Source: Tindallia magadiensis (GTDB lineage: Bacteria; Bacillota; Clostridia; Peptostreptococcales; Tindalliaceae). From it: 64,000 nucleotides of DNA. The notes beneath the pieces are model-generated. The model saw only the letters and a list, made by a program, of their open reading frames with translations, did not search any database and was not told the origin of the DNA. The stretch is taken from positions 434,001 through 498,000 of the forward strand of contig NZ_FOQA01000001.1 of the NCBI RefSeq assembly GCF_900113635.1, in the 5' to 3' direction. This document shows, piece by piece, positions 54,471 to 62,698 of this stretch (positions are counted from its first letter, which is position 1; the number at the start of each line of letters is the position of its first letter). The translations under genes and the position numbers were made by a program.

Positions 54471-54729
54471 TGATTCCGTGTTGCCACCCATGTTAGACGA
54501 TTAAAACGTCTCGCTCTTTACAGATACGGAAGAAGCAATTCTTCGATATCCTGTCCTTCTAACGGTGGACTTCCGACCAACACTACTCCTGTACGTTTTG
54601 TGCGGCTTCTCCTGGAACCATTCAGTAATCTGATCATCACCAGGCTCTCACCACCCCCAGCTCGCTTTAGATCTTCAGACATTACTTACTATTTCCATTC
54701 ACTGAATTTTTCTGTTGTTATTTTTATCT

Positions 54730-54758
54730 ATCCTACACCCATCAATCTAGTTTGTCAA
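54730..54758 (-). promoter_or_regulatory. promoter of the trp operon
   Basis: TTGACA (54753-54758), 17-base spacer, TAGGAT (54730-54735) on the minus strand, just before the T-box leader. Confidence 0.82.
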
Positions 54759-54824
54759 GTGTATTCTGATTTTTTTCCAAAATAGCACCAAACTAATATC
54801 AATATCCTTGCACTAACATTCAAA

Positions 54825-55028
54825 TCACTCTGATTTCTTAACTTCTTTTATTCTTCCAACCACCCCACTCTCCAACATCACCTTGATCCCATGAGGATGA
54901 GAAGCCGCATTCGTCAGGATTTTTTTAACAACTCCCTCCGTCATCTTTCCACTTCGCTGATCCTGCTTTTGAACCACAGAAACAATCATACCTACTTCTA
55001 TCTCGCTTCGTTCGGGTATTGAAGGCAT
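54825..55028 (-). CDS. YwbE family protein (DUF2196)
   Basis: A 67-residue protein that matches the small YwbE family of Firmicutes over its whole length: GMIVSVVQKQDQRSG near residues 13-27, GVVKKILTNAA and HPHGIKVMLE in the usual order. The fold is expected to be a small beta barrel; the function of the family is unknown. I chose the ATG at 55026-55028 because GGAAAGG lies eight bases upstream; two in-frame ATGs upstream lie too near or have no site. It is a single gene between the trp promoter and the K+ channel gene. Confidence 0.82.
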   Translation of the reverse strand: MPSIPERSEIEVGMIVSVVQKQDQRSGKMTEGVVKKILTNAASHPHGIKVMLESGVVGRIKEVKKSE

Positions 55029-55372
55029 TTTCATTTTCCTTTCCATATCTGTAGAATGTTTACAATGACTCAGTTTCATTAAAATGTCGTTTATCAATTT
55101 ATGATGATAAAGTCAGCTTTAACCTGTAATTTTTTTCCGTTGTTCGGCGAGACACTGTTATAAGTTATTTTTATCTTTATATTTATTATTCGCAAACTCA
55201 ACAAATTTATCGTTAAAGGCGGTATTTTACAAATAAATAAGCTTGTGAAGTGCTTAATTAGGGAAGTTGAACACGATACAAGACAAATATTTCTTTTGAT
55301 TATAAATCAAAATAGCATTAAAATTAGAGATAGATCATATATAACAATCGACTCAGATAAACTAATATTTAT

Positions 55373-56149
55373 CTAACCTGCCCTATTTTTCAAAGCTCTT
55401 AAAACAGAAATAATGTTTTCCACATCTTCATGTGTGAGATTGTCAATATTATCAATCTGTTCTTTTATACTATTTATTGTTTGTTGTTTATATGACTCTT
55501 TTTTATTGCTCCCTTCACCCAAGAAATAAGTTGCAATGGTTCCGGTCAACATACCAATAAATCCTATTCCAACGAGCATCAAAACGGCCGCTAATAATTT
55601 TCCACCTGTCGTAGCCGGAGATATATCGCCATATCCAACTGTAGTAATCGTCACAAACGACCACCAGAAAGCATTTACAAGATCCATATTTTCTAGAAAA
55701 TAAATGCCAATTGCACCAAAAAGATTGATAGCCACAGTTATTGCCACTACATAAATCATTCCGTTGGTCCGGATGAAATCAGCAAAACGGTCCTTAAACC
55801 GAGTCAACCAAACAACAACCCTTACAAGTCTCATAGTTCTGGCCAATCTAATTAATCGAGTTAAACGAACTAATCTGACAACACGAAAAAGAGAAGAAAC
55901 AGGAATAATGGCGATCAAGTCGGGAATATTACCCTTGATAAACATCTTCTTACTATCCGCCAAAAGAAGCCTTACAAAATAGTCGATTACAAAAATAATC
56001 AATATTCCTGTATCTATGCACTGTAAACGTCGTTCTGTATCTGGTGTTAATTCTATCCTAAATTCTACAAACAGAAGAACCAGAACGAGCAGAACCAAAA
56101 TCATCATAAACCATTCATATATGTCTTTCCATTTTGATTTTACCGCCAT
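55373..56149 (-). CDS. voltage-gated-type potassium channel
   Basis: A 258-residue six-helix channel subunit. A short N-terminus leads to S1 (about 12-30), S2 and S3, an S4-like segment with arginines at every third position (about 89-113: RVVRLVRLTRLIRLAR), S5, a pore helix and the selectivity filter TVGYGD at 170-175, S6, and a C-terminal coiled-coil-like tail of 60 residues. The filter predicts K+ selectivity; the regular arginines predict voltage sensing. I chose ATG at 56147-56149, six bases after AAGGTGG; a TTG two codons earlier is also possible. It is a lone gene with low-complexity DNA on its 3' side. Confidence 0.9.
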   Translation of the reverse strand: MAVKSKWKDIYEWFMMILVLLVLVLLFVEFRIELTPDTERRLQCIDTGILIIFVIDYFVRLLLADSKKMFIKGNIPDLIAIIPVSSLFRVVRLVRLTRLIRLARTMRLVRVVVWLTRFKDRFADFIRTNGMIYVVAITVAINLFGAIGIYFLENMDLVNAFWWSFVTITTVGYGDISPATTGGKLLAAVLMLVGIGFIGMLTGTIATYFLGEGSNKKESYKQQTINSIKEQIDNIDNLTHEDVENIISVLRALKNRAG

Positions 56150-56220
56150 ACCCAACCACCTTCATTCTACTTATCTTTCATTGATATTAATCCTTATTTT
56201 AAGCAAGCTATATCCAACGA

Positions 56221-56292
56221 AGAACAAGGGTCAGAGAACAAGGGTCAGGCTTGAATAATTTACTTATTTAAGTAAATATCTTAATTGACCCT
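56221..56292. repeat. tandem 14-base repeat with inverted flank (MITE- or REP-like)
   Basis: AGAACAAGGGTCAG occurs twice in direct succession (56221-56234 and 56235-56248). The motif AGGGTCA recurs inverted as TGACCCT at 56286-56292, enclosing an A+T palindrome (TTTACTTATTTAAGTAAA). The layout recalls small mobile palindromes; no transposase is next to it. Confidence 0.65.
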
Positions 56293-56346
56293 CTATCAGC
56301 ATTAACAAATGAATCTTACCCGTAATTTCATGATAAGTACCACTCA

Positions 56347-57165
56347 TCAACTATATGCACAAAAGGTGATCCAGTACCTTTTCAGAACATTAATGGCTTT
56401 TCTTTGGGGGACCAGGGAAAAAAGCATTGGTTTTCTGCGCATAGGCTTCAAATTCTGGGTTACCTTTATATTTTTTTCCAACATAGGTACTCCGGACACA
56501 AATAAAAGTAACCAAGTGATAACTAGCGGGCTAATAATACCTGTCCATCCCCATTCTACAGGAATAGCCATAATCCATAAACCCCACCACATGGTAGCTT
56601 CTCCGAAATAATTAGGGTGACGCGTATAACGCCACAATCCATGCTGAATAATTTTACCTTTATTCTTCGGTCTCTTCTTAAATTCTCTAAGTTGACGATC
56701 TCCTACGTATTCAAAATAAAACCCAATAAGCCAAACTGTCAGCCCTAAAATTTCAACAATCCCAAAACCATCTCTGATTGATGCTTGCACCAGCAGCACT
56801 GGATAGGCCACTACCATCATAAAGAATCCCTGTAACATAAAGACCTGAAAAAAGGCTCTTGGAACCACCCATTTACCCCATTCATTACGCCAGTTGGCAT
56901 AACGAAAATCTTCCGGTTTTCCAATATTGCGCCGAACGATGTGATAAGCCAATCGGATGCCCCAAACCACTACCAGCATCATTACAACGGTTCCTCTCAT
57001 TGTGAAGCTTTCTGATGCCATCCAGGCATAGATCGTAACAACAACAAAACCAGGTCCCCACCCTATATCCACAATAGAGTTGTTTTTAATGATCTGAGCC
57101 ACCAAAAAAAAGATCATAAAGTATGCAAAAACCACCAATGCAGCTTGAATCAATAACGATGCCAC
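56347..57165 (-). CDS. DUF1295 membrane protein (steroid 5-alpha-reductase/isoprenylcysteine methyltransferase-like)
   Basis: A 272-residue protein with about seven membrane helices. It has the family features [12 protein letters not shown] near residue 28, the acidic/aromatic segment and, near 200, [10 protein letters not shown], which is diagnostic for the DUF1295/5-alpha-reductase-like fold. Relatives reduce or methylate lipid-like substrates with NADPH or SAM; the bacterial members are mostly uncharacterised. It starts with GTG after GAGGAGG and lies 15 bases after the DAK2-DegV gene, so they are co-transcribed and may both act on lipids. Confidence 0.85.
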   Translation of the reverse strand: MASLLIQAALVVFAYFMIFFLVAQIIKNNSIVDIGWGPGFVVVTIYAWMASESFTMRGTVVMMLVVVWGIRLAYHIVRRNIGKPEDFRYANWRNEWGKWVVPRAFFQVFMLQGFFMMVVAYPVLLVQASIRDGFGIVEILGLTVWLIGFYFEYVGDRQLREFKKRPKNKGKIIQHGLWRYTRHPNYFGEATMWWGLWIMAIPVEWGWTGIISPLVITWLLLFVSGVPMLEKNIKVTQNLKPMRRKPMLFSLVPQRKAINVLKRYWITFCAYS

Positions 57166-57180
57166 TGGTTATGCCTCCTC

Positions 57181-58968
57181 TCATTCCTGTACCAAAGATA
57201 CGGCAACGGCTCCTTTACCAGAGCTGAGGGCAACAATAGGTGATATACCGGTGATATATTTCGGTTCCTTACCCAGAATTTCCACCAATTTTTGCCGGTA
57301 TTCTTCTGCTTTATCCGGTGCATCTCCATGAACAATGCAATACTCTTTCACTGGCTTTTCTTGATGAAGAGAATCTACAATCTCCATGATTTTTCCTGTG
57401 TTTGCTTTGCGGCTGAAAGCTTTGGCAAACGCAATGCCTTTCCCCTTTTCATCCAATGATACGATAGGTTTAAGATTCAGCCATTTTGCCAATCTTCCCT
57501 TCATGGGACTAACTCTTCCACCCCGAACCATATACTCGAACGTTGCTACACTAACAAATATGTGGGTTTTTGGTATTAAACTTTTCACTAGATTTTTAAC
57601 TTCTTCAAAATTTTTTCCATTCTGAACGGCTTCGGCGGCACTTAAAACCAATAAACCCTGAGCACCAGAGTTTTTCAGAGTATCAATAACGGCAATTCTT
57701 TCTTTATTTTCATTATATTTTTCAACTTCATGGTAAATTGCCTGATACGTCCCGCTAATGCTACTAGAAACCGTTAATATTAGTACATATTCATAATGAC
57801 TGACCAAAAAATCTAGGGTTTCACGTATTCTGGTCATCGTTGGCTGGGATGAAGTGGGGTATTCTTTTACCTTCTCCAAAAAAGAAAATATTTGTTCCGG
57901 AATAATGGTTACCCGATCAAGATAGGGCGTTTCACCTACTAACAGCTGAAGCGGAAGCAAGTGAATATGATATTGATCCATGATTGTTTTTGGAATGTCT
58001 GCAATCGAATCTGTGACGATGGCAATGGATGGTTTTACAGTTTCCATGGCATCCTGCTGACGCTTCATATCGTCTACTTTTTGTTGTTTAATAACACCAT
58101 ACTGACTCATGTGAATAAATATATCCTCCGGGTGATCTGTATGAAAATGAAACCGAAGCCGATTGGAGTTTCCTGCTACAATGACCGAGTCACCTTTGCC
58201 TGTTAAATAGTTTTTTATTTCTTCAAGTGGCATCTGGTTTCCATCCAGATATCCTTCTGTACAATACCGATAATCGATTTCTGATTTTCCATGCCCCTCT
58301 TCTGGAAAGTCAATTGCTTCTGCTGTCCGTCTCTCTCTTACCAGGGCTTTAATTTTACCAGGACTCAGTACTTCTACAATCCCCTCCAAGAAATGTACGA
58401 ACCCTTGAGCCCCGGAGTCAACAACGGATTCTTTTTTTAAGACTTCCAGTTTTTCCGGAGTTTTTCTCAAGGATTCGCGAGCCTGATCCAGGGATTTTAT
58501 CAAAACATCTCCAAAATCATTATTGTTTTTTCCAAATTCATAAAAGGATTCTGCCCATTCCTTGAGTACCGTTAGCATTGTTCCTTCGACAGGATTTGCC
58601 ATTGCCTGATAAGCATAAGGTACTGACCGCATTAATGATTCTCCAAATAGACCGGTAGATATTTCTTTATATGGTTTTACCTCTTCCGCTAATCCATTTA
58701 AAAACTGTGCCAAAATCACGCCGGAATTACCTCTAGCACCAGTTAGTGATGCAGCTGCAATCGATTCAAGTGTTTGATTCACATCTGTTTGCGGCTTCAC
58801 TTCTTCCAAAATATGATTTAAAGTTTTTGAAAGATTATTCCCGGTATCTCCATCTGCCACCGGAAACACATTGATATGATTTAAGTGCAGCCTCTGATAA
58901 GAAACTTTTCTGGCGCCTGCCAGCATCGCATAGTAAACTCGCTTTCCGTTCAGGTAATATACTTTCAT
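57181..58968 (-). CDS. DAK2-DegV fusion protein (FakA/FakB-like fatty acid kinase)
   Basis: A 595-residue protein that joins two families. The N-terminal part (about 1-200) is a DAK2/DhaL kinase domain with the metal/ATP-binding NVFPVADGDTGNN (33-45) and GARGNSGV (77-84). A middle domain (about 220-305: FHFHTDHPE, KVDDMKRQQ) corresponds to the middle domain of FakA. The rest (about 310-595) is a DegV domain: IVTDSIADIP at its start, TSSQPT, SSSISGTY and RGGRVSP, which are the fatty-acid-binding and active-site segments of FakB. FakA phosphorylates the acyl group held by FakB, so this chain could do both. ATG follows GAGGAGGTCTG. Confidence 0.9.
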   Translation of the reverse strand: MKVYYLNGKRVYYAMLAGARKVSYQRLHLNHINVFPVADGDTGNNLSKTLNHILEEVKPQTDVNQTLESIAAASLTGARGNSGVILAQFLNGLAEEVKPYKEISTGLFGESLMRSVPYAYQAMANPVEGTMLTVLKEWAESFYEFGKNNNDFGDVLIKSLDQARESLRKTPEKLEVLKKESVVDSGAQGFVHFLEGIVEVLSPGKIKALVRERRTAEAIDFPEEGHGKSEIDYRYCTEGYLDGNQMPLEEIKNYLTGKGDSVIVAGNSNRLRFHFHTDHPEDIFIHMSQYGVIKQQKVDDMKRQQDAMETVKPSIAIVTDSIADIPKTIMDQYHIHLLPLQLLVGETPYLDRVTIIPEQIFSFLEKVKEYPTSSQPTMTRIRETLDFLVSHYEYVLILTVSSSISGTYQAIYHEVEKYNENKERIAVIDTLKNSGAQGLLVLSAAEAVQNGKNFEEVKNLVKSLIPKTHIFVSVATFEYMVRGGRVSPMKGRLAKWLNLKPIVSLDEKGKGIAFAKAFSRKANTGKIMEIVDSLHQEKPVKEYCIVHGDAPDKAEEYRQKLVEILGKEPKYITGISPIVALSSGKGAVAVSLVQE

Positions 58969-59032
58969 CAGACCTCCTCCTAAAAGTTGACAAAATCTTT
59001 GTTAGAAAGTATTTACCCACCCCAAGAATCAC

Positions 59033-59905
59033 TTACTCACCATTCAATATAGATAAGGGTTTTCTTTTACTAGAAAGAGAAAGATTCCCCAAACCCAGAA
59101 TAATCAATCCTATTCCCATCCAGGCATAGGTCGATAAGCTTTCTCCCACAAAAAACACACCTAAAAGGGCTGCTGTCATCGGTTCAGCCAAGGTTAAGGT
59201 AACCGCATTGGAAGCGACCGTATACTTGAGTCCATTAGCAAACAAAAGGTAAGCTCCTGCAGTAGTTATCCCACCCAAGTACACAGATACCACCATCCCT
59301 CTGGGCATAATAATCCAAGAAGCATCTCCTATAATCAAAAGAGGCATCAAAAGCAATCCACTAGTAAAAAAGATCATCGCTACTACGGTCTCCGAGTCAT
59401 GATAAACCAGCAGTTCTTTGCTATATAGGATATATGTCGCAAAACCAAAGCCTGCAATCATTGCTAATAGAATTCCAACAGGTCTTACATTGATTTCCGC
59501 TTCATTAGTCAAAAATAAAATTGTACAGCCTATAATAGCCATTGTAGTAGAAATCCACCATTCTTTCGTTGGCTTTCGCTTCCATAAAAACCACTCCATC
59601 ATACCTGCCATTGCAGGAGCTGTCCCTAAAGCAACCACCGTACCAACAGCTACTCCTGTGATTGCAACTGCCGAGAAAAAGGTTGGTTGAAAAACGGAGA
59701 TACTTACAGCCGAAATAAGCACATGCTTTATTGAGAGGGAGCGGATATCTAATTTCCCCCGAATCCATGCACAAAAAAACAGCATAACTCCTCCTGCTAC
59801 CATACGGATAGCACCAATCGTGAGGGGAGTTGCTGTTTCAGGAGCCAGGGTTTGAACCGTTCCTGTTGTTCCCCATAAAACGGATGCTATTAAAATATAA
59901 ATCAT
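59033..59905 (-). CDS. EamA-family (DMT) transporter
   Basis: A 290-residue protein with ten predicted membrane helices built from two EamA repeats (about 1-135 and 145-285). The start ILIASVLWGTTGT and the mid-protein segment AEPMTAALLGVFFVGESL are typical of drug/metabolite exporters of this superfamily. The substrate is unknown: relatives export amino acids, metabolites or drugs. It is upstream of the DAK2-DegV gene on the same strand, with about 60 bases between. Confidence 0.88.
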   Translation of the reverse strand: MIYILIASVLWGTTGTVQTLAPETATPLTIGAIRMVAGGVMLFFCAWIRGKLDIRSLSIKHVLISAVSISVFQPTFFSAVAITGVAVGTVVALGTAPAMAGMMEWFLWKRKPTKEWWISTTMAIIGCTILFLTNEAEINVRPVGILLAMIAGFGFATYILYSKELLVYHDSETVVAMIFFTSGLLLMPLLIIGDASWIIMPRGMVVSVYLGGITTAGAYLLFANGLKYTVASNAVTLTLAEPMTAALLGVFFVGESLSTYAWMGIGLIILGLGNLSLSSKRKPLSILNGE

Positions 59906-60029
59906 GCCTACGCCTCCAAATAAACGATTGTCTGTTGATCATCTAATCTCCTTTGACATCTCGTCAGATATTTTGCCTGCATTCCTCATCACGTTTATTT
60001 AGTATTTGAATTTATATAAAAACACCTTG

Positions 60030-60057
60030 GATTTTCTAAGGATACTGGTATAGTATA
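60030..60057 (+). promoter_or_regulatory. putative promoter of the M29 aminopeptidase gene
   Basis: TTGGAT, a 16-base spacer and TATAGT, about 65 bases upstream of the start codon. The -35 is moderate; coordinates of the two boxes are accurate to a base or so. Confidence 0.5.
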
Positions 60058-60119
60058 AGATAGATTATCATTCATTTCCATCTTTATACGAATAACTTTA
60101 TTTTGAAAGGAGCTTTTTT

Positions 60120-61364
60120 ATGAATTCTGAACAGATGAAAAAATATGCTGAGATCGTTATTAAGATTGGTGTTAATCTTCAACCAGAGCAAAAATTAGTT
60201 ATAAAGTCACCGATAGAAACCGCCGAATTTGCCAGAACCTTATCTTCCATAGCTTTTGATGCCGGAGCAGGCGATGTGATTATTGACTGGAAAGATGAAT
60301 TGCATTCTAAGATTAAATATCAACAAGCACCTGAAAAGGTATTTGAATCTTTCCCTTCCTGGCAAAAGGATTTCCATACAGTCCTTGCAGAAGAAGGCGC
60401 TGCCTTTATTAGCATTGCTGCCAATGATCCTGAATTAATGAAGGATGTAAATCCCACTATCCTTATGAAGCATCAAAAAACCATTAACACCGCTTTAAAG
60501 GAGTATCGAAACCGATTGATGGGAAATCAGAATGCTTGGAACGTCATTGCTTACCCAACCCGTTCCTGGGCAAAAAAAGTATTTCCTGATCTGTCTGAAT
60601 CAGAAGCCGTAGAACAGCTCGGAGAAGCAATTATTGCTTCCGTTCGTGCCGATTTAGAAAATCCTATACAGGCTTGGGAAGACCATAAAAAAAGATTGAA
60701 AAAGCGTATGGATTTTCTGAATACTCACCGATTTGATAAGCTGCACTTCCAAAGTGAAGCAGGAACCGATCTAATTGTGCAGCTGCCGACAAATCATCTG
60801 TGGACAGCAGGCGCTGAAAAAACACAGGATGGAACAGAATTTGTTGCTAACATGCCTACAGAAGAAGTCTTCACCCTTCCACATAAGGATGGTGTTTATG
60901 GAACCGTTGTCAGTTCTAAACCTTTGCCTTACAACGGAAATCTGATTGAGGATTTTTCCCTTACTTTTGATCATGGAAAAGTAGTAGATTACACAGCTGC
61001 CAAAGGATATGAAACACTTAAAGGATTACTCGAAACGGATGAAGGATCTTTGCGCTTAGGAGAAGTAGCCTTAGTCCCCTACAACTCTCCTATTTCAAAT
61101 TCTGGCATCCTTTTTTACAATACCCTGTTTGATGAAAATGCTTCTTGTCATTTAGCTTTTGGAAAAGCCTATCCAGTTTGCTTAAAAAATGGTAATCATA
61201 TGTCTACTGAAGCATTAGCCGATGCTGGAGTAAATGAATCTTTAGTTCATGAAGATTTTATGATTGGCACTTCCGATATGAACATCACAGGCATTACCAA
61301 AGAAGGAACAAAAGTTCCAATCTTTATTGATGGAAATTTTGTCGATGCTGTTAATGCAATTTAA
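60120..61364 (+). CDS. M29-family metallo-aminopeptidase
   Basis: A 414-residue protein of the thermophilic aminopeptidase (AmpS/PepS, M29) family. Signatures include the N-terminal region (EIVIKIGVNLQPEQKLVIKSP shown here as about 10-30), FVANMPTEEVFTLPHKDGVYGTVV near 245-268 and, at the end, ASCHLAFGKAY and HEDFMIGTSDM, which hold the two-metal-site residues. It is a cytosolic dimeric peptidase that removes N-terminal residues. The ATG follows AAAGGAG. Its stop codon overlaps the stop of the convergent cyclase-family gene by four bases. Confidence 0.92.
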   Translation: MNSEQMKKYAEIVIKIGVNLQPEQKLVIKSPIETAEFARTLSSIAFDAGAGDVIIDWKDELHSKIKYQQAPEKVFESFPSWQKDFHTVLAEEGAAFISIAANDPELMKDVNPTILMKHQKTINTALKEYRNRLMGNQNAWNVIAYPTRSWAKKVFPDLSESEAVEQLGEAIIASVRADLENPIQAWEDHKKRLKKRMDFLNTHRFDKLHFQSEAGTDLIVQLPTNHLWTAGAEKTQDGTEFVANMPTEEVFTLPHKDGVYGTVVSSKPLPYNGNLIEDFSLTFDHGKVVDYTAAKGYETLKGLLETDEGSLRLGEVALVPYNSPISNSGILFYNTLFDENASCHLAFGKAYPVCLKNGNHMSTEALADAGVNESLVHEDFMIGTSDMNITGITKEGTKVPIFIDGNFVDAVNAI

Positions 61365-62011
61365 TCAACCGGTGATTCAAAGAAAATAGCTCGAACAGGA
61401 GATCCGTCACCTTTTTTTATTTTCAGTGGCAGAAAAGAATACATTCCATGAATTGAAGGTATTTCTTTCAAATTACAGAGATTCTCTACAATCAGTATAC
61501 CTGCATTCATAAGGATTGAATGCACAAAAAAAGTTTTGTCCATCGTTGAATCAACACTTAACGTATCAATCCCTATTAATGTAACACCCATATCCACTAG
61601 CATTTTTGCTGCTGTTTCGGTAAGAGATGGATGCTTAAAATACATTTTTTCTCTATAGTAGCAATCCCATCCAGTCCTAAAAATAACAAATTCACCAGAG
61701 TTTATATGGGTTTGATAAGTGTCAATATCTTTAGTATCTATCTTTTCATTAACCCCTTTATTGGATACATCAATAAGGGTACCCCTACCAACGAAGCGAC
61801 TAAGTGAGAGGTTATCCAACGATGCTCCCTGAGGGTTAAAATGCCAGGGAGCATCTACATGGGTTCCCGTATGACTTCCCATTAAAATTTTACTGATCTG
61901 GCAGCCATTTTTTTCATGAGTATTCCATGATTTAATCTCCACCGATGGATCTCCAGGATATATTGGCATACTGGCATCTATTTCATGGGTTAAATCAACG
62001 ATTCTTTCCAT
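61361..62011 (-). CDS. cyclase-family metal hydrolase (kynurenine formamidase-like)
   Basis: A 216-residue protein of the cyclase/KynB family. The metal-binding motif HxGxHxDxPxH is present as HTGTHVDAPWH (H47, H51, D53, H57), and the family opening IVDLTHEIDASMPIYPGDP at about 4-22. Family members hydrolyse arylformamides, isatin or other amides/esters. No kynurenine gene is nearby, so the substrate is unknown. It is downstream of panD, but a terminator separates the two. Confidence 0.85.
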   Translation of the reverse strand: MERIVDLTHEIDASMPIYPGDPSVEIKSWNTHEKNGCQISKILMGSHTGTHVDAPWHFNPQGASLDNLSLSRFVGRGTLIDVSNKGVNEKIDTKDIDTYQTHINSGEFVIFRTGWDCYYREKMYFKHPSLTETAAKMLVDMGVTLIGIDTLSVDSTMDKTFFVHSILMNAGILIVENLCNLKEIPSIHGMYSFLPLKIKKGDGSPVRAIFFESPVD

Positions 62012-62047
62012 TTTTATCTACCTCTGTCTTTCTTTTCTATAACTCCT

Positions 62048-62076
62048 AAAAAACCGGATGATTCTCTCATCCGGCC
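62048..62076 (-). terminator. terminator after panD
   Basis: CCGGATGA-GAGAA-TCATCCGG followed by TTTTTTAGG on the minus strand, downstream of panD. Confidence 0.92.
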
Positions 62077-62107
62077 AATCCTCTTATATGCTTTCAGCAT
62101 CATTTTT

Positions 62108-62488
62108 TCACCGTATGTCGCCATGAACTTCTTCATGAGAAACTTCTACCGGCTTATTTTGTTCATCTACAAAAACAATGTTCGGCTTATATGTTTTGGC
62201 CTCTTCTTCCGAAAGCCAACAATAGGCAATAATAATACAAGTATCTCCAGGTTGCACTAGTCTTGCCGCCGCGCCATTTAAACATATGATACCGCTATTT
62301 CTTTCCCCCTCAATAACATAGGTCTCCAATCGGTTTCCATTATTATTGTTAACAATCTGAACTCTTTCTCCCGCTATGATATTAGCTCTTTCCATCAATT
62401 CTTTGTCTATCGTAATACTACCTACATAATTAAGATTTGCTTCTGTTATTGTGGCTCTATGTATTTTCCCTTTAAACATGTTTAACAT
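62108..62488 (-). CDS. panD: aspartate 1-decarboxylase (pyruvoyl enzyme)
   Basis: PanD makes beta-alanine for coenzyme A. It is translated as a 126-residue proenzyme that cleaves itself at G23-S24 (YVGSITID) to form the pyruvoyl group. [38 protein letters not shown] and IIIAYC are family signatures in order. I chose ATG at 62486-62488 (GGTTGGTGA nine bases upstream); an ATG three codons earlier has no room for a ribosome-binding site. PanB and panC are not in the window; the gene is alone. Confidence 0.95.
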   Translation of the reverse strand: MLNMFKGKIHRATITEANLNYVGSITIDKELMERANIIAGERVQIVNNNNGNRLETYVIEGERNSGIICLNGAAARLVQPGDTCIIIAYCWLSEEEAKTYKPNIVFVDEQNKPVEVSHEEVHGDIR

Positions 62489-62609
62489 CAATGTCATTCA
62501 CCAACCTATTTTTTAATCTTTCATCGTTATACTACACTATTTAATAGCAAAATGCACGCTTTTCTATGTTAATTTTAGAAAAATAGGATCAAGGCATCTT
62601 CACTTTTTA

Positions 62610-62638
62610 TTGTTTGCACCGAGAAAACATGATATACT
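62610..62638 (+). promoter_or_regulatory. putative promoter of the chemoreceptor gene
   Basis: TTGTTT (62610-62615), a 17-base spacer and TATACT (62633-62638), 61 bases before the ATG. Confidence 0.5.
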
Positions 62639-62698
62639 GATCTGACAATATGGAATTTTTTAACTATTTGAACATTTCATAAGGAAAGGATGTTGCTA

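Larger units (their letters stand above)
54328..54700 (-). ncRNA. trp T-box leader with one stem I and two antiterminator/terminator modules
   Basis: From the promoter, the leader has a stem I region (about 54560-54690, with GGTGAGAGCC and GGTTCC elements), a TGG specifier codon at 54577-54579 within GTGTTGGTCGG, the conserved CCGTTA, then a T-box/antiterminator and terminator, then after about 65 bases without any second stem I another T-box/antiterminator and terminator. The first T-box reads GGGTGGCAACACGG, the second GGGTGGTACCGCG. Both include the TGGC or TGGT segment that pairs with the tRNA acceptor end. Uncharged tRNA(Trp) should relieve both terminators in turn. Confidence 0.88.
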
